Shown piece after piece: positions 55,209-64,000 of a DNA stretch of 64,000 nucleotides. Position numbers and translations under genes: made by a program. How positions within the stretch are numbered: position 1 is the first letter of the stretch; each line of letters opens with the position of its first letter. Source of the stretch: Blastobasis lacticolella (taxonomy: Eukaryota; Arthropoda; Insecta; Lepidoptera; Blastobasidae); contig LR990043.1 in assembly GCA_905147135.1 (NCBI GenBank), forward strand, positions 4,437,057 through 4,501,056, in the 5' to 3' direction. The notes beneath the pieces are model-generated. The model saw only the letters and a program-made list of their open reading frames with translations. It did no database searches and was not told the DNA's origin.

Positions 55209-55964
55209 TCAACAATAAAGTCACGAACGAGGAGTTACTAGTACCCGTGACGTGACGATGTGATAAATCTTTATTTTTCTCCACATTTACAATAATTTTT
55301 ACATTAACTTTTATATAGTTATGTATTATGTATGTGGAGACTGTACTAGATTACGAGTAACCTGTGTTACAGGTCTCCAAAAATATAGTCTCGATATAAT
55401 AAATAAATTTATTTTACTTTCCAATCAAACGAGACCTAGCAACCACTATAACCCCAGTTGCAAATTGCATGGCACGTTTAAATGAAGCAACGAAAGAGCT
55501 GGCACTAATTAGAAAACATTCAACATAGAAAAATTCGATTCTTTACGCCACTATTTTTAAACAGACCGACTCACTCAACCCGGTGGGGTATTTCCAATGC
55601 TCCCGTTATAGAAACCTGGCGAGAACCAGAAAAAACCGGTTCGAACATTTTGTCAGTTCGCTGTGAAAATGAGACACTGACAGGTGGACGGACCTGCGAA
55701 ATGTATTAACAATTTGGACACCGTTTTCTGTGAACTTTTAATAGATTCCATGTGACAGCTCGCGTCTCTGCTCCAGCAGACCAAATCACTAAAATAGAAA
55801 ACTAAATTTTCTTTAATTTTAAACTGACGCAACTTTGGACGGAAATTTGGTAATGACCCCACAAATATTTTTAAAATAATGCTACTCGGATTAGCACTAG
55901 AAATATAATTGAATTTCGTTATGAAACCTTTAGTCGAATTGGAAATATTATAATATACAATATC
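55209..55964. other. no supported feature
   Basis: Minus frame 55653-55862 has no domain. Confidence 0.5.
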
Positions 55965-56495
55965 AGGTGGTACGACACTACAACGCCTGAGGTCTGGGTC
56001 ATATGGGTGAGTGAGTCATCATCACAGCCCTTATCAGTCCACTGCAGAACTTAGGGCCTCTCCAATGAAAGGGGAGGTTATTGCCATAATCTCCACGGTC
56101 GGGGGCGGGTTGGAGATCGCAGTGTTATAAATATAACAATGGAAAACGCTGCTGCCCATTTTCCAGTCTATAGAGACTTTAGATCTTTTGCCTCGAAATC
56201 ATTAGTCGCCTTGTACGACACCCACGAGTGTAATATAAGGGGTTGATGCTATTCTACTCTGCCGGACACCCCAGCTACTGAGGTGAGTGAGTACCATCGC
56301 CCATTGCAGCCAGTGTTTCGGTTTGGATGATAACGTAGCCATTATTATTACAGTCAGGCATGATGCATTTCATCTCAGTCCCCACTCGCAGTGACATTTT
56401 GATAGTTGACACATTGAAAGCTCACAGTGACAGTTCTGCATTTTGTTTTATGAAAAGCATCAGGAAGGCTGCCTGCTTGTTTGTCACTGAGTCGA
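55965..56495 (-). mobile_element. family P repeat interrupted by family A
   Basis: The end of family P (TCAGGTGGTACGAC, reversed) is at the left and its start (AGGAAGGCTGCCTGCTTGTT, TGTCACTGAG) at the right. They are separated by a family A insertion with an 11-bp target duplication. Confidence 0.65.
56017..56281 (-). mobile_element. family A short retroposon, copy 9, inside family P
   Basis: 265 bp between perfect GGTGAGTGAGT repeats (56006-56016, 56282-56292). Reversed tail CATCATCACAGCCC at the left, head TCTGCCGGACACC at the right. Confidence 0.85.
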
Positions 56496-56599
56496 TAGTA
56501 TTATTCTGTACGGAAAAGGCAAAGCGAAAGTTTGTTTTAATCTAGCGACCCGCTTCGGCTTTGGACGTGTGCACTGTGGACACTACTTACATAAGCAAC

Positions 56600-57665
56600 C
56601 GTAAGTAAATTGCTTGATCGTTTTTCCCTTACATTTTCAAAGACACAGGGCAAACAAATGGTGGTGCACCACTCAGCTTCTACACATGTCAGCTACACCC
56701 AGAGAGCAATGAGTGTCATTAGGATACAATATAATGACGCATATCGTATCCTTATCAAGCTACCTCGTATCTGCAGGGCGTCTCACATGTTTGCTGAGGC
56801 AGGGGTCGCCGATTTTTTCGGGGTCATCAGATCCCGTGGGATTTTGGAGTCGGTTACGATCGTCCAAGAATGACATCCTGGCATCCTTGACAGAGTACAT
56901 GAACTGCTCCACCTTCAAACAATGGGTCCATCACGCGTCACGCTAAAAATAAGAAATGTCGATGTTAAGACTGAAAATTATTATTAAGACTTAAGCATGA
57001 CTTTAAGTCAATTTTATCTTTATTTTAATGTTATATTTATTAAATTATTAACTTTGTGATATGGGTGTAATTCGTTACTTTGCCTGAAATAAAGATTTAT
57101 TTATTAACTGTTTTTTCAAGTGGGATCGTGCAGATAGGCCCCGTCCGGAAGAAAGAAAATCATTTTTGCGTACGCTTCCCGCCTGCCTCAATTTTGTTAT
57201 ATAATTTGCTGTCGTCTTCGAACACGCATCTATAACTGTTCTTTTCTTTCCTGCATATGACATGTCTTCATACACAGCATTTGAACGTTCGTGATCGTAC
57301 TTTAACAACATTTTTTGACACCAATCAACTCGAGTCCGTTTTTGTTCTGGGGTGAGTTCATGAGGAAGCGGCAATAAACTTTTAAATATTTATGTACGAG
57401 TAAGATTAGATGAGAGATAGGTGATACGTCGGTTTCATTTAATTAGTTTCCTGAGAGTTGACAATAGCCATTTACCTCAGTGATATTCATGAATTTTGTC
57501 ATGGAAAGAAACATGGCCACGATCAAATGGTGCGTATCAACGCCTTACAAGAACTTTGAAGACAGCGAACTTTTAAAATCATAAAAAATCATCGCCCTAA
57601 AATATTTTCGCGTTAATTTCATTTTTGCTACGGACGACGAACTTCAACTTGTGATAAAAAAAATG
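56600..57665 (-). pseudogene. mariner transposase relic, split by a LINE
   Basis: Minus strand, 57374 downward: PHELTPEQKRTRVDWCQKML is the conserved linker of mariner transposases. After frameshifts CVFEDDSK and then CTIPLEKTVN follow, and past the LINE insertion AEWCTTICLP (56677-56600). The first catalytic Asp (in the usual GDESW motif) is not recognisable. 57535-57665 is an upstream segment shared, inverted, with 58995-59130. Dead copy. Confidence 0.7.
56678..57105 (+). mobile_element. 5'-truncated LINE inserted in the mariner relic
   Basis: The plus frame starts RIQYNDAYRILIKLPR and continues ASHMFAEAGVADFFGVI, the C-terminal signature of a LINE RT ORF (usual form VxYNDAFRxLLxxPR...ASxMFAE). 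It ends CTGAAATAAAGATTTATTTA. Mariner codons for CTIPLEKTVN and AEW abut its two ends. Confidence 0.7.
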
Positions 57666-58994
57666 GACGCATTTCGACTTAATTGTCATCTTTATTAAAC
57701 GGCACTTGTCGCGACAATTCGACTTATTTGTCAAAGAATGACAAAATTGTCGGATTGTCATAGGCGCAAGGTAATCCGTTCCGCGCGCCACATGCTAAAT
57801 TCGCAATGGATTAGAACAACATCCACACCGATCCACTTCATAGTACTAGTAAGAATTATTGTGAAACTAGTAAGGGTTAGGTGCTACAAACGAAACGTAT
57901 CTATTATTACGGAAAGAAACACCCACATAATATAATTTGACTCTTGTCTGCGACTTTTATTAATATCCTCACGAATTTTAAAGGTATCGATTACATTTTC
58001 TCTGTAATTTTGATCGAAATCGTACTAGCCGATTCCTAGAAATCAATTAGATACCGACGGAGTATTTATTCGTCTATCTATTACAAAAACTTAGTACCTA
58101 TACGTATAGAAACGGTATAGATACTAACTTTATTATACTTTTGTAGTTCAATATTAGTTTAATGTACCTATTGAACTATTGACTTCCGAACCTTGGGCAT
58201 AATAAATTTTAGTAATAATTAATGTATCCTTTAGACCAGAAAGTACGATTACTTACCAGTAATTAGCTGTTGAGCCTCTTTACGCCAAGACCTGTTTTTT
58301 GTGAAGATCTGCATAATTTGTCGGAACGACACTGAAAATCTGAAGTCAAACCAGTGTCGAATTCCCATCTGCTCTCCCACAAACGACTATGCTAAATAGG
58401 GTTACACTTAGCTATCTGATCCTTTTAGCCAAATCCTCTTCAACCGCGGCAAGGCGGCTTAAATCGGCTCGTCACTCGGCTCCCACGCATCTCTGAATAA
58501 TGAACAAGTATGTAAATCTACGAAACACTGAATGAATCTTATCCCGAGTCTTAATCAGATCTCCCTGGTACAAAAGGGTTTATCTCCGCTGCAGGGAAGC
58601 GGACAAGTTCGCTATTCGAGTCAAGTTTGTTACTTTGCCTCTTGGCCATTGTTTTGGGCGTTTTCTTTGCCACCGCTAGTTTGCGATGAAGGAAATTCTA
58701 TCCTTCCTGTATCCCTTTGTTTCTGCTTAACGGTTTTCGTCCGGCTCCCTTTTTACAAAGCGCCACGTCTTAGCTTTTGTTCTTGCTTTTAAGTGCATCT
58801 CAAGATAAATTTCTTATTTGTCCCCATCTTCAGCGTCGGGTCTGTTGTTGTTGTTGTTTTTATAGTTATTTCATACTAGTACATAGAGCACACTGAACGT
58901 TCTGCGCTCCTGGCTTCTGTTTTGGTTCTGGCTCTTAAATGTTTGAATTTCGAATGGTATATTTTAAAATATAAGAAACTCAAATCAAATCACA
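57666..58994. other. no supported gene
   Basis: Lies between two oppositely oriented mariner-related segments. Open frames 57738-57935 and 58532-58792 have no domain. A TTGTTGTTGTTG run lies near 58845. Confidence 0.45.
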
Positions 58995-59640
58995 CACTCA
59001 AATCGCGTGTCCTATGTTTTTATCACAATTTGGAGTTTGTCGTCCGTAGCAAAAAATGAAATTAACGCGAAAATATTTTAGGGCAAAGAGTTTTTATAAT
59101 TTTAAAAGTTTACTGTTTCCGCAAGACTGCACTGCTCGTCTTCAAAATGCTTTTGAGAGGAAAGCGCCGTGAGGACGGGTCCTGTCTGCACGATCTCACT
59201 TGGAGAACAAAAGACAGTTAATGCTGAGTGGTACACCGGCATTTGTTTGCCCAGTGTCTTTGAAAAGTGAAAAGTAAGGGAAAAACGGCCAAGAGATCGC
59301 ATCATATTGCACCATGACAATGCTTCGGCGCACACCGCAAACAAGCAGAGTAATTTTTGGCTTCTGAAAAGGTAGAGCTAGTGACCAGCCCGCACATAAT
59401 CCGGACTTGGCACCACGCGATTTCTTTATTTTCCCATAAATCGAAGATTTGATTTGAAGGTTTGACTATTTACGGGGCCGGAAGAGGCCGTGATAGCTTT
59501 CAACCAGCACGTGAAAAACATGCCTTCCAACCATTCGTCCTCATGTTTTCAAAAGTAGTTTGACCGAATCAAAAATTGTTTAAAATGTGATAGAGAATAC
59601 TCCGAAAAGCTGTAAATATTAATGAGTTAATTAACGCAAA
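58995..59640 (+). pseudogene. mariner transposase relic, internally deleted
   Basis: Plus strand: 58995-59130 is the shared upstream segment. The product then resumes at CTISLGEQKTVNAEWYTGIC, LPSVFEK, IILHHDNASAHTA (second catalytic Asp in HHDN) and NPDLAPRDFFIF (third catalytic Asp in APRD), and ends near EYSEKL. N-terminal DNA-binding part and first catalytic Asp are deleted, and stops and frameshifts are present. Confidence 0.7.
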
Positions 59641-60289
59641 ACATCAGTGTGCCCCACGTATGAAGCATTAAGTAATAAAGGCTTTATTAAACCTAAATCA
59701 GGCGACACTGTCCCAAATCAGTGCCCAAGTAGGTATAAAGTCCTAGCAAATCCTAGTGACAAGGGACTGCAGATTAGATCTGTAATTAGCGATCGCTATC
59801 CGCCGGCAGCGCGAAAAGGGTTGCGGACCCTTTGATCAGGAATTGTGACAAATTTTAGTCGCCCCAACAGCTATGAGGGTCTATAATAGGTACACTTTGA
59901 CTTGTACTACACGGATGGACTGAACTGTGGATAATTAAAGCGTGGTGGAGTACCAACGGCTGGTCTGACCTAGCTATTTTTAGACACTCATATTTATTAT
60001 CAAAACCAAATGACGGCTTTTTATAAGAAGAAATGTATTTAAAGATGTATGAAATAGCTGCCTCAGGGCCGTAGTTTGTGGCACTCGATAGCCTCCATCT
60101 CCCTTGTAGGATATTGGAGTGAGTATATATTATGTAAATATGTATGTAAGTCACTTTGTTTCTCGGTATGGGTAGTACATAATAATATTGTAACGGCGTA
60201 GAGCATTCGCAGAGAGCAGCGTTCATATGGAGGACTTGTTCGAGAGGCCAGTCCAAATGCTGTATGCGTCGTCGAATACTGGGCGAACA
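59641..60289. other. no supported gene
   Basis: The 133-codon minus frame 60256-59855 is the longest here, but it has no domain and overlaps other open frames. Confidence 0.45.
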
Positions 60290-60490
60290 AAGTGTAAGTT
60301 AACTCTCCCTGAGTTGAGTCCATCGACTCGATAGAAGCGTCCATATCCTTTTTGAGCCGAATTGTGGAAAGGAAATAAGAAGGAGGCCTTAAGGTGATCT
60401 ACGGTTTGTCAAAGAAAAGAGATAGTCGCGAGTTTGTTGCGGTAGTACCTACTACTGGAAATATACGAAGATTATTAATGCAAAGCACTT
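60290..60490 (+). repeat. diverged direct repeat, copy 1
   Basis: Shares AGCCGA.TGTGGAAAGG, then GCGAGTTTGTTGCGG and GAAATATACGAAGATT with 61345-61495. The two copies flank the Helitron-like element at 60508-61020. Confidence 0.45.
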
Positions 60491-60507
60491 ATTAATTTTA
60501 TCCTTTC

Positions 60508-61020
60508 CTAGTAAACCCGGCGCTACATCGTTCGCGTACACCTACTTTACCCCTTACCTACCCTTCTGTCATACTATTTTTTTTTATGTCGTACGGTAGG
60601 CAAACAGGCAAGCGGGCCACCTGATGGAAAATTGTCACCACTGCCTATTGACATTAGCAACACCAAGAGTATCGCTAATGCGTTGCCCACCTCTATAACA
60701 CGTTGCTCTGGCAGCAAAAAGGCCAATGCCACTCCACTGCCAAAGCCACGGTTCCCGAAATCCCCACCCCATGGAGCACTGGAAACCTTACTCACCGGCA
60801 GGAGCACAATACTATTTAAAAGAGTATTATTTAGCTGCGATATTCTGTAAGGTGGAGGTACTTCCCCAGTCGGGCTTATAAACCTTCCTCTTGAATCACT
60901 CTATCTATTGTTGAAAACTGCATTAAAATCCTGTTGCGTAGTTTTGAAGAGCTAAGCGTACATAGATACATAGGGACAGACGGCGGGAAGCGACTTTGTT
61001 TTATACTTAGTACAAACAGA
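60508..61020 (-). mobile_element. family G Helitron-like element, copy 5 (interrupted)
   Basis: Minus strand: starts TCTGTTTGTACTAAGTATAA at 61020 and ends CGGGTTTACTAG at 60508. Left part CATCGTTCGCGTAC, right part TATAAACCTTCCTCTTG and AAAATCCTGTTGCGTAG. A family F retroposon occupies 60573-60880. Confidence 0.65.
60573..60880 (-). mobile_element. family F retroposon inserted in family G
   Basis: Reversed tail TTTTTTTTTATGTCGTACGG at the left through AGTCGGGC at the right, where the family head is cut short. The target duplication is not resolved. Family G resumes at TTATAAACC. Confidence 0.7.
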
Positions 61021-61309
61021 CAATATACTGTACCGCGGAACATTCGTTCGTTTGTCGCTGTGCTATACAGATTAGCGATTGTCAACGTTAGCCGTTGACA
61101 GTTATGCGACAATAATCATTCTAATATCATATTTACGATTGAATTCTCAATAGTCACATTGAATTGGATCTAATTTAGTTTGCCATGTTGTGTGTGGCTG
61201 TTTTGCATGCGGTTGCATTGCTGTATTTATTACACCTAAAGGGAGCCGGTTGATGTCCATAGAGTACATGAAGCACCAATCCATTCTCTAGCTGTAGGTA
61301 TTGTTAGTC

Positions 61310-61500
61310 TCTTGTTAGTTAGTGTCTTGTAGCTGAGTATTCTTGGAGCCGAGATGTGGAAAGGGGATCAGGTAGCTAAGAGAGGTAGTCTAGGGTTGTC
61401 TGGCGTTGTTAAAGAAGATAAAGAAGAAGAGTGTCTCTTGTCAACTGATGGTGATGTGGCAACGCGAGTTTATTGCGGAAATATTCGAAGATTTGACACG
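61310..61500 (+). repeat. diverged direct repeat, copy 2
   Basis: Partner of 60290-60490: AGCCGAGATGTGGAAAGGGG, GCGAGTTTATTGCGG, GAAATATTCGAAGATTTG. Confidence 0.45.
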
Positions 61501-62051
61501 GTTTTAATTGCTTGTGTTTGATGTTTCATACAAATATCTGCGAATAATGAAATATGAAACGTACTTTCGTGTTCCCGTACTTGATATATAATTTAATACT
61601 CCAATTACCAATTAGATGGTGTTACGAGTCGCGAACATTTCTCTCGCATATTTGGTTTGTTTACCTACGTTATAATTCCGTTACGAGGGTAGTGTGGGTA
61701 TTTAAAAAACGCACGTTCTTTACTGGGCTTATCATCGACCTAGCGTTTATCCCGTCCTCTACCTGGGTCCGCCTTCCTACTCATTCTCCTCCACTTCGCC
61801 TGGTCCTGTAGCGGACCTGTTCATTCGATTTTGCGGTGTTTTTGTCTTTTTATATGCGGTGACTACCATCCGGCCCGCACAACCCGTTAGGGAAAAGCCG
61901 GTTCGCCAGTCACCGAGACACATAAATTTAACGTATCATTACTATCTATAGTTTCGCAAAAATTATTGCAAATAATCTATTTATTTTATCGTTTACCAAT
62001 ATCGATCCCAGCAGCCTGTTTCTCTTTTGCTGATATTTGTACATGGATTAT
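61501..62051. other. no supported gene
   Basis: The block TTATCCCGTCCTCTACCTGG, GTCCGCCTTCCTACTC, TCCTCCACTTCGCCTGG (61747-61803) looks like a retroelement segment known to me from moth genomes, but it is single-copy here. Frame 61554-61811 overlaps it. Confidence 0.35.
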
Positions 62052-62061
62052 ATGCAAGCAT

Positions 62062-62303
62062 AATAAATAATAAATAAATAATCGTGGACAAATTCACACA
62101 ACGCCATCTAGCCCAAAAGTAAGCAAAGCTTGTGTTATGGGTGCTAGATAACTAATAAACTACTTATATACTTTTAAATACATACTTATTATACATAGAA
62201 CACCCAAACCCGTAACAGAAATTAAAATTCATCATTTCAATTTCTGCCCGGCCGGGAATCGAACCCGGGTGTTGACCACTGAACCACTCAGGTCGTCAAA
62301 TGC
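62062..62303 (-). mobile_element. family E tRNA-derived SINE with 10-bp target duplication
   Basis: Bounded by ATGCAAGCAT at 62052-62061 and 62304-62313. Reversed A/T tail and ACAAATTCACACAACGCCAT at the left. Minus head: GGTTCAGTGGTCAACACC then GGGTTCGATTCCCGGCC; bases between the boxes are deleted compared with the copy at 23937. Confidence 0.85.
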
Positions 62304-62313
62304 ATGCAAGCAT

Positions 62314-62604
62314 GCAGCCTGTACCCAGGCGGGGACAATACATCACGCGCTAAACACTCCCACGAGAGAGGTGCACGTAGCAGCGTCATTGGAGTGTTTG
62401 TTGACGCTGCCAGCATACATGTTTGAGTGAGCCGTACGTCTGATGCATAGGTCATTAGGATGGATATGTAAACCACTGGCTGTATACAGATGACGGACGC
62501 ATCGACTGGTATGGTTAGTGCATCGGCTCTGTCGCACGCGGGTCGGTAAATAAGAAGCTAAAATTAGGCGATGTGTATTGTTTATCGCTGGCTATAATGG
62601 ATAT
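62314..62604. other. no supported feature
   Basis: Minus frames 62288-62537 have no domain. Confidence 0.45.
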
Positions 62605-63303
62605 GTTAGCGCGGGGTCTCCACTCCAAGGTTCTCCTCGCCCAACGACTGTAGTATATTCTAGTTGTGTCCTGCCCATCTCCACTTCCGGCGCTCTATTT
62701 CTGCCACAACGTCCTCCACATAGGTTATAAGACATTAGTGGTTATTCACTACGCTTTCATCGCACATGTTATCGGGTAACAAACCACGGTGAGTATTGTT
62801 TTTACCTCGATATTTTGACGTTTTACTTGCGTTATGGTCACGTGTAGACTGATGCTGCTGTGTGAAGTCGCTCCAAAGGAGAAACATAATATCTGTGCAC
62901 CCTCTTTCGGATTCTTTACCCTCACTTCGAATACTAACCGTTGTAACAAACCCGAAATGTGCGACGAAAGTGTTTGTCTTTTCTCAGATCCACTCGTTTG
63001 TTATACGATAAATTAGAGTTATACCGAGCATTATTCATTCCATCGCTCTCTGCGCAATCCGTAGTTTCTCAGCAGACATGTGATAAAGTAGTGGTTTCCA
63101 TTCCGTACATGAATACCGGTAGGACAAATTGGTTGTAGACTTTAGTTTTTAGTAGGTTGGCCACCATTAAGGTGGACAGATGATATCCGTCAACGAGCCG
63201 GAATAAATTGGCTGCAGATGGCCGTCAATAGGAAGGCATGGAAGATTAGAGAGGAGGCCTACGTTCGAAGACGAACACATTAAGGGCTGATGATGATGAT
63301 GAC
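62605..63303 (+). mobile_element. RTE-type LINE insertion with inverted 5' end (twin priming)
   Basis: Right part 63147-63303 (plus): PPLRWTDDIRQRAGINWLQ, EEAYVRRRTH-stop, then GGGCTGATGATGATGATGA. Left part 62605-63146 (minus): KTKVYNQFVLPVFMYGMET, LRIAQRAME, then VEDVVAEIERRKWRWAGH and TLEWRP. The minus part ends exactly where the plus part begins in the protein. GGATAT flanks the whole (62599-62604, 63304-63309). Confidence 0.75.
62754..62973. mobile_element. small TIR element inside the inverted LINE part
   Basis: Left end CGCTTTCATCGCACATG and, reversed from the right, CACTTTCGTCGCACATT; the pairing continues through GTAACAAAC and TTAGTATT-like words for about 50 bp. It separates the LINE codons for MLGITL-type and VEDVV-type residues, so it inserted after the LINE. 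Target duplication unclear. Confidence 0.6.
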
Positions 63304-63309
63304 GGATAT

Positions 63310-63489
63310 TTATTTATTATTTATTTCTTTAAAACTTCATGCACATTACAGTACAATGATGTAAAATATGACCAGCCTGCCCCGCCGCCAGCACCATGGC
63401 ATAGCAAGTCCGCAGGAACGGGTGGATTGCGCAACGGCCAGCAGATGTGCCGCGCTGTTTAATCTACCATACCTACATATCTTTTATTT
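63310..63489. other. AT-rich linker
   Basis: TATTTATTTATTATTTATTT follows the LINE; no gene. Confidence 0.4.
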
Positions 63490-63785
63490 ATTTTTATGTA
63501 TTTATTTATTTTTATTTAGGTAGTATAACGCCCGTGACGTACCCAATGGGCCCACAGAATACCAGCGCTGTGAGTCGTTTCTTGCGCCTCACAGCACATG
63601 CTGAGTGGGTACCATTTACGCTAGCCGCTGCGGCACCGACAGTGTCATGGGAGACTACATATTGTCTTAATTAAGATATTTTAAATGTAAATGTGTCCTT
63701 TGTATGTAATTGTAACTGTTATTGTGTCGTGGTGAGCTAAGTGTAATAAATGTATTTTCTTTCTTTCTTTCTTTCTTCTTTCTAT
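63490..63785 (+). mobile_element. family D retroposon with TTTC tail, copy 2
   Basis: AATGGGCCCACAGAATACCA, GGTACCATTTACGCTAGC, GTCCTTTGTATGTAATTG, AATAAATGTATTTTC then TTTC repeats. Parallel to 50306-50681. The 75-codon frame across it is not a gene. Confidence 0.7.
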
Positions 63786-64000
63786 ATATCAACACAGCCG
63801 CAGGACCTCCACAGTTAATCATAGGCCTTTGCCTACGCCCACCACACTTCGATCACGTGCCTTCCGCACACATCGGTTCTCTACAAACGTGACAAGTTTA
63901 GTCCATCTCGTGTGGATGTAGTATGTTTAATGAGGGGTTTGGGGGATTGATGTATTTACTCCAAATCTATCAAAATATCTCGGGTTTACTCTAAACTTTA
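63786..64000. other. no supported feature
   Basis: Positions 63815-63880 (CATAGGCCTTTGCCTACGCC, CACTTCGATCACGTGCC) resemble a reversed RTE-like 3' region but are too diverged to call. Confidence 0.35.

Noticed and set aside
59855..60256. 133-codon minus-strand frame as a gene
   Set aside because: No domain, overlaps another minus frame, and partly coincides with a diverged direct repeat.

Overview
The window reads as non-coding DNA, intergenic or a very long intron, from an AT-rich insect genome, most likely a butterfly or moth (Lepidoptera). The evidence is the set of interspersed repeats. They include RTE-type LINE 3' ends with GAT-rich tails, two tRNA-derived SINE families, Helitron-like elements ending in CTAG, mariner relics, and short retroposons with poly(A) or GAT tails of a kind I associate with Lepidoptera. 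I found no intact protein-coding gene, rRNA gene, functional tRNA gene or CRISPR array. The longest open frames (up to 191 codons) are relics of transposable-element proteins, readings through SINEs or tandem repeats, or have no recognisable content.

Repeat families, named here only for cross-reference: family A, about 265 bp, RTE-like GAT tail, 9 substantial copies plus fragments; family C, tRNA-derived SINE, about 345 bp, GAT tail, over a dozen copies or pieces; family D, retroposon with a TTTC tail, 2 copies; family E, second tRNA-derived SINE, 6 copies or pieces; family F, retroposon ending ACATAAAAAA, 4 copies plus tail fragments; family G, non-autonomous Helitron-like, 5 copies; family N, 4 degraded pieces; family P, 4 copies or pieces; LINE family I, a non-LTR element whose 3' end resembles F; RTE LINE, 8 pieces.

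Layout. 1-12 kb: scattered A, C, F and N copies and two perfect hairpins. 12-25 kb: an RTE end with a snap-back hairpin, then Helitron-like, SINE and Harbinger-like elements, several nested. 24.8-26.0 kb: a 1.2-kb hAT-like element with an 8-bp target duplication and a LINE fragment inside. 26-35 kb: LINE I, A, C and P copies, an RTE insertion with an 11-bp target duplication, and two inverted-repeat structures. 35.9-41.2 kb: a different character, with three tandem arrays (26 bp, about 150 bp, 301 bp), a tRNA-like segment and a minus-strand TATA box followed by a possible 57-nt intron; this may be the remains of an LTR element but is unproven. 42-56 kb: more A, C, D, F, P and RTE copies. 56.6-59.6 kb: two mariner relics in opposite orientation, one split by a LINE. 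60-64 kb: a Helitron-like element split by a family F retroposon, and an RTE insertion with the inverted-5'-end structure of twin priming, later hit by a small TIR element.

There is no pathway or operon to reconstruct. What can be read is insertion history: at least eight insertions are dated relative to each other by nesting, and at least seven have readable target-site duplications. All family names beyond the superfamily level are inference, since no search could be run.
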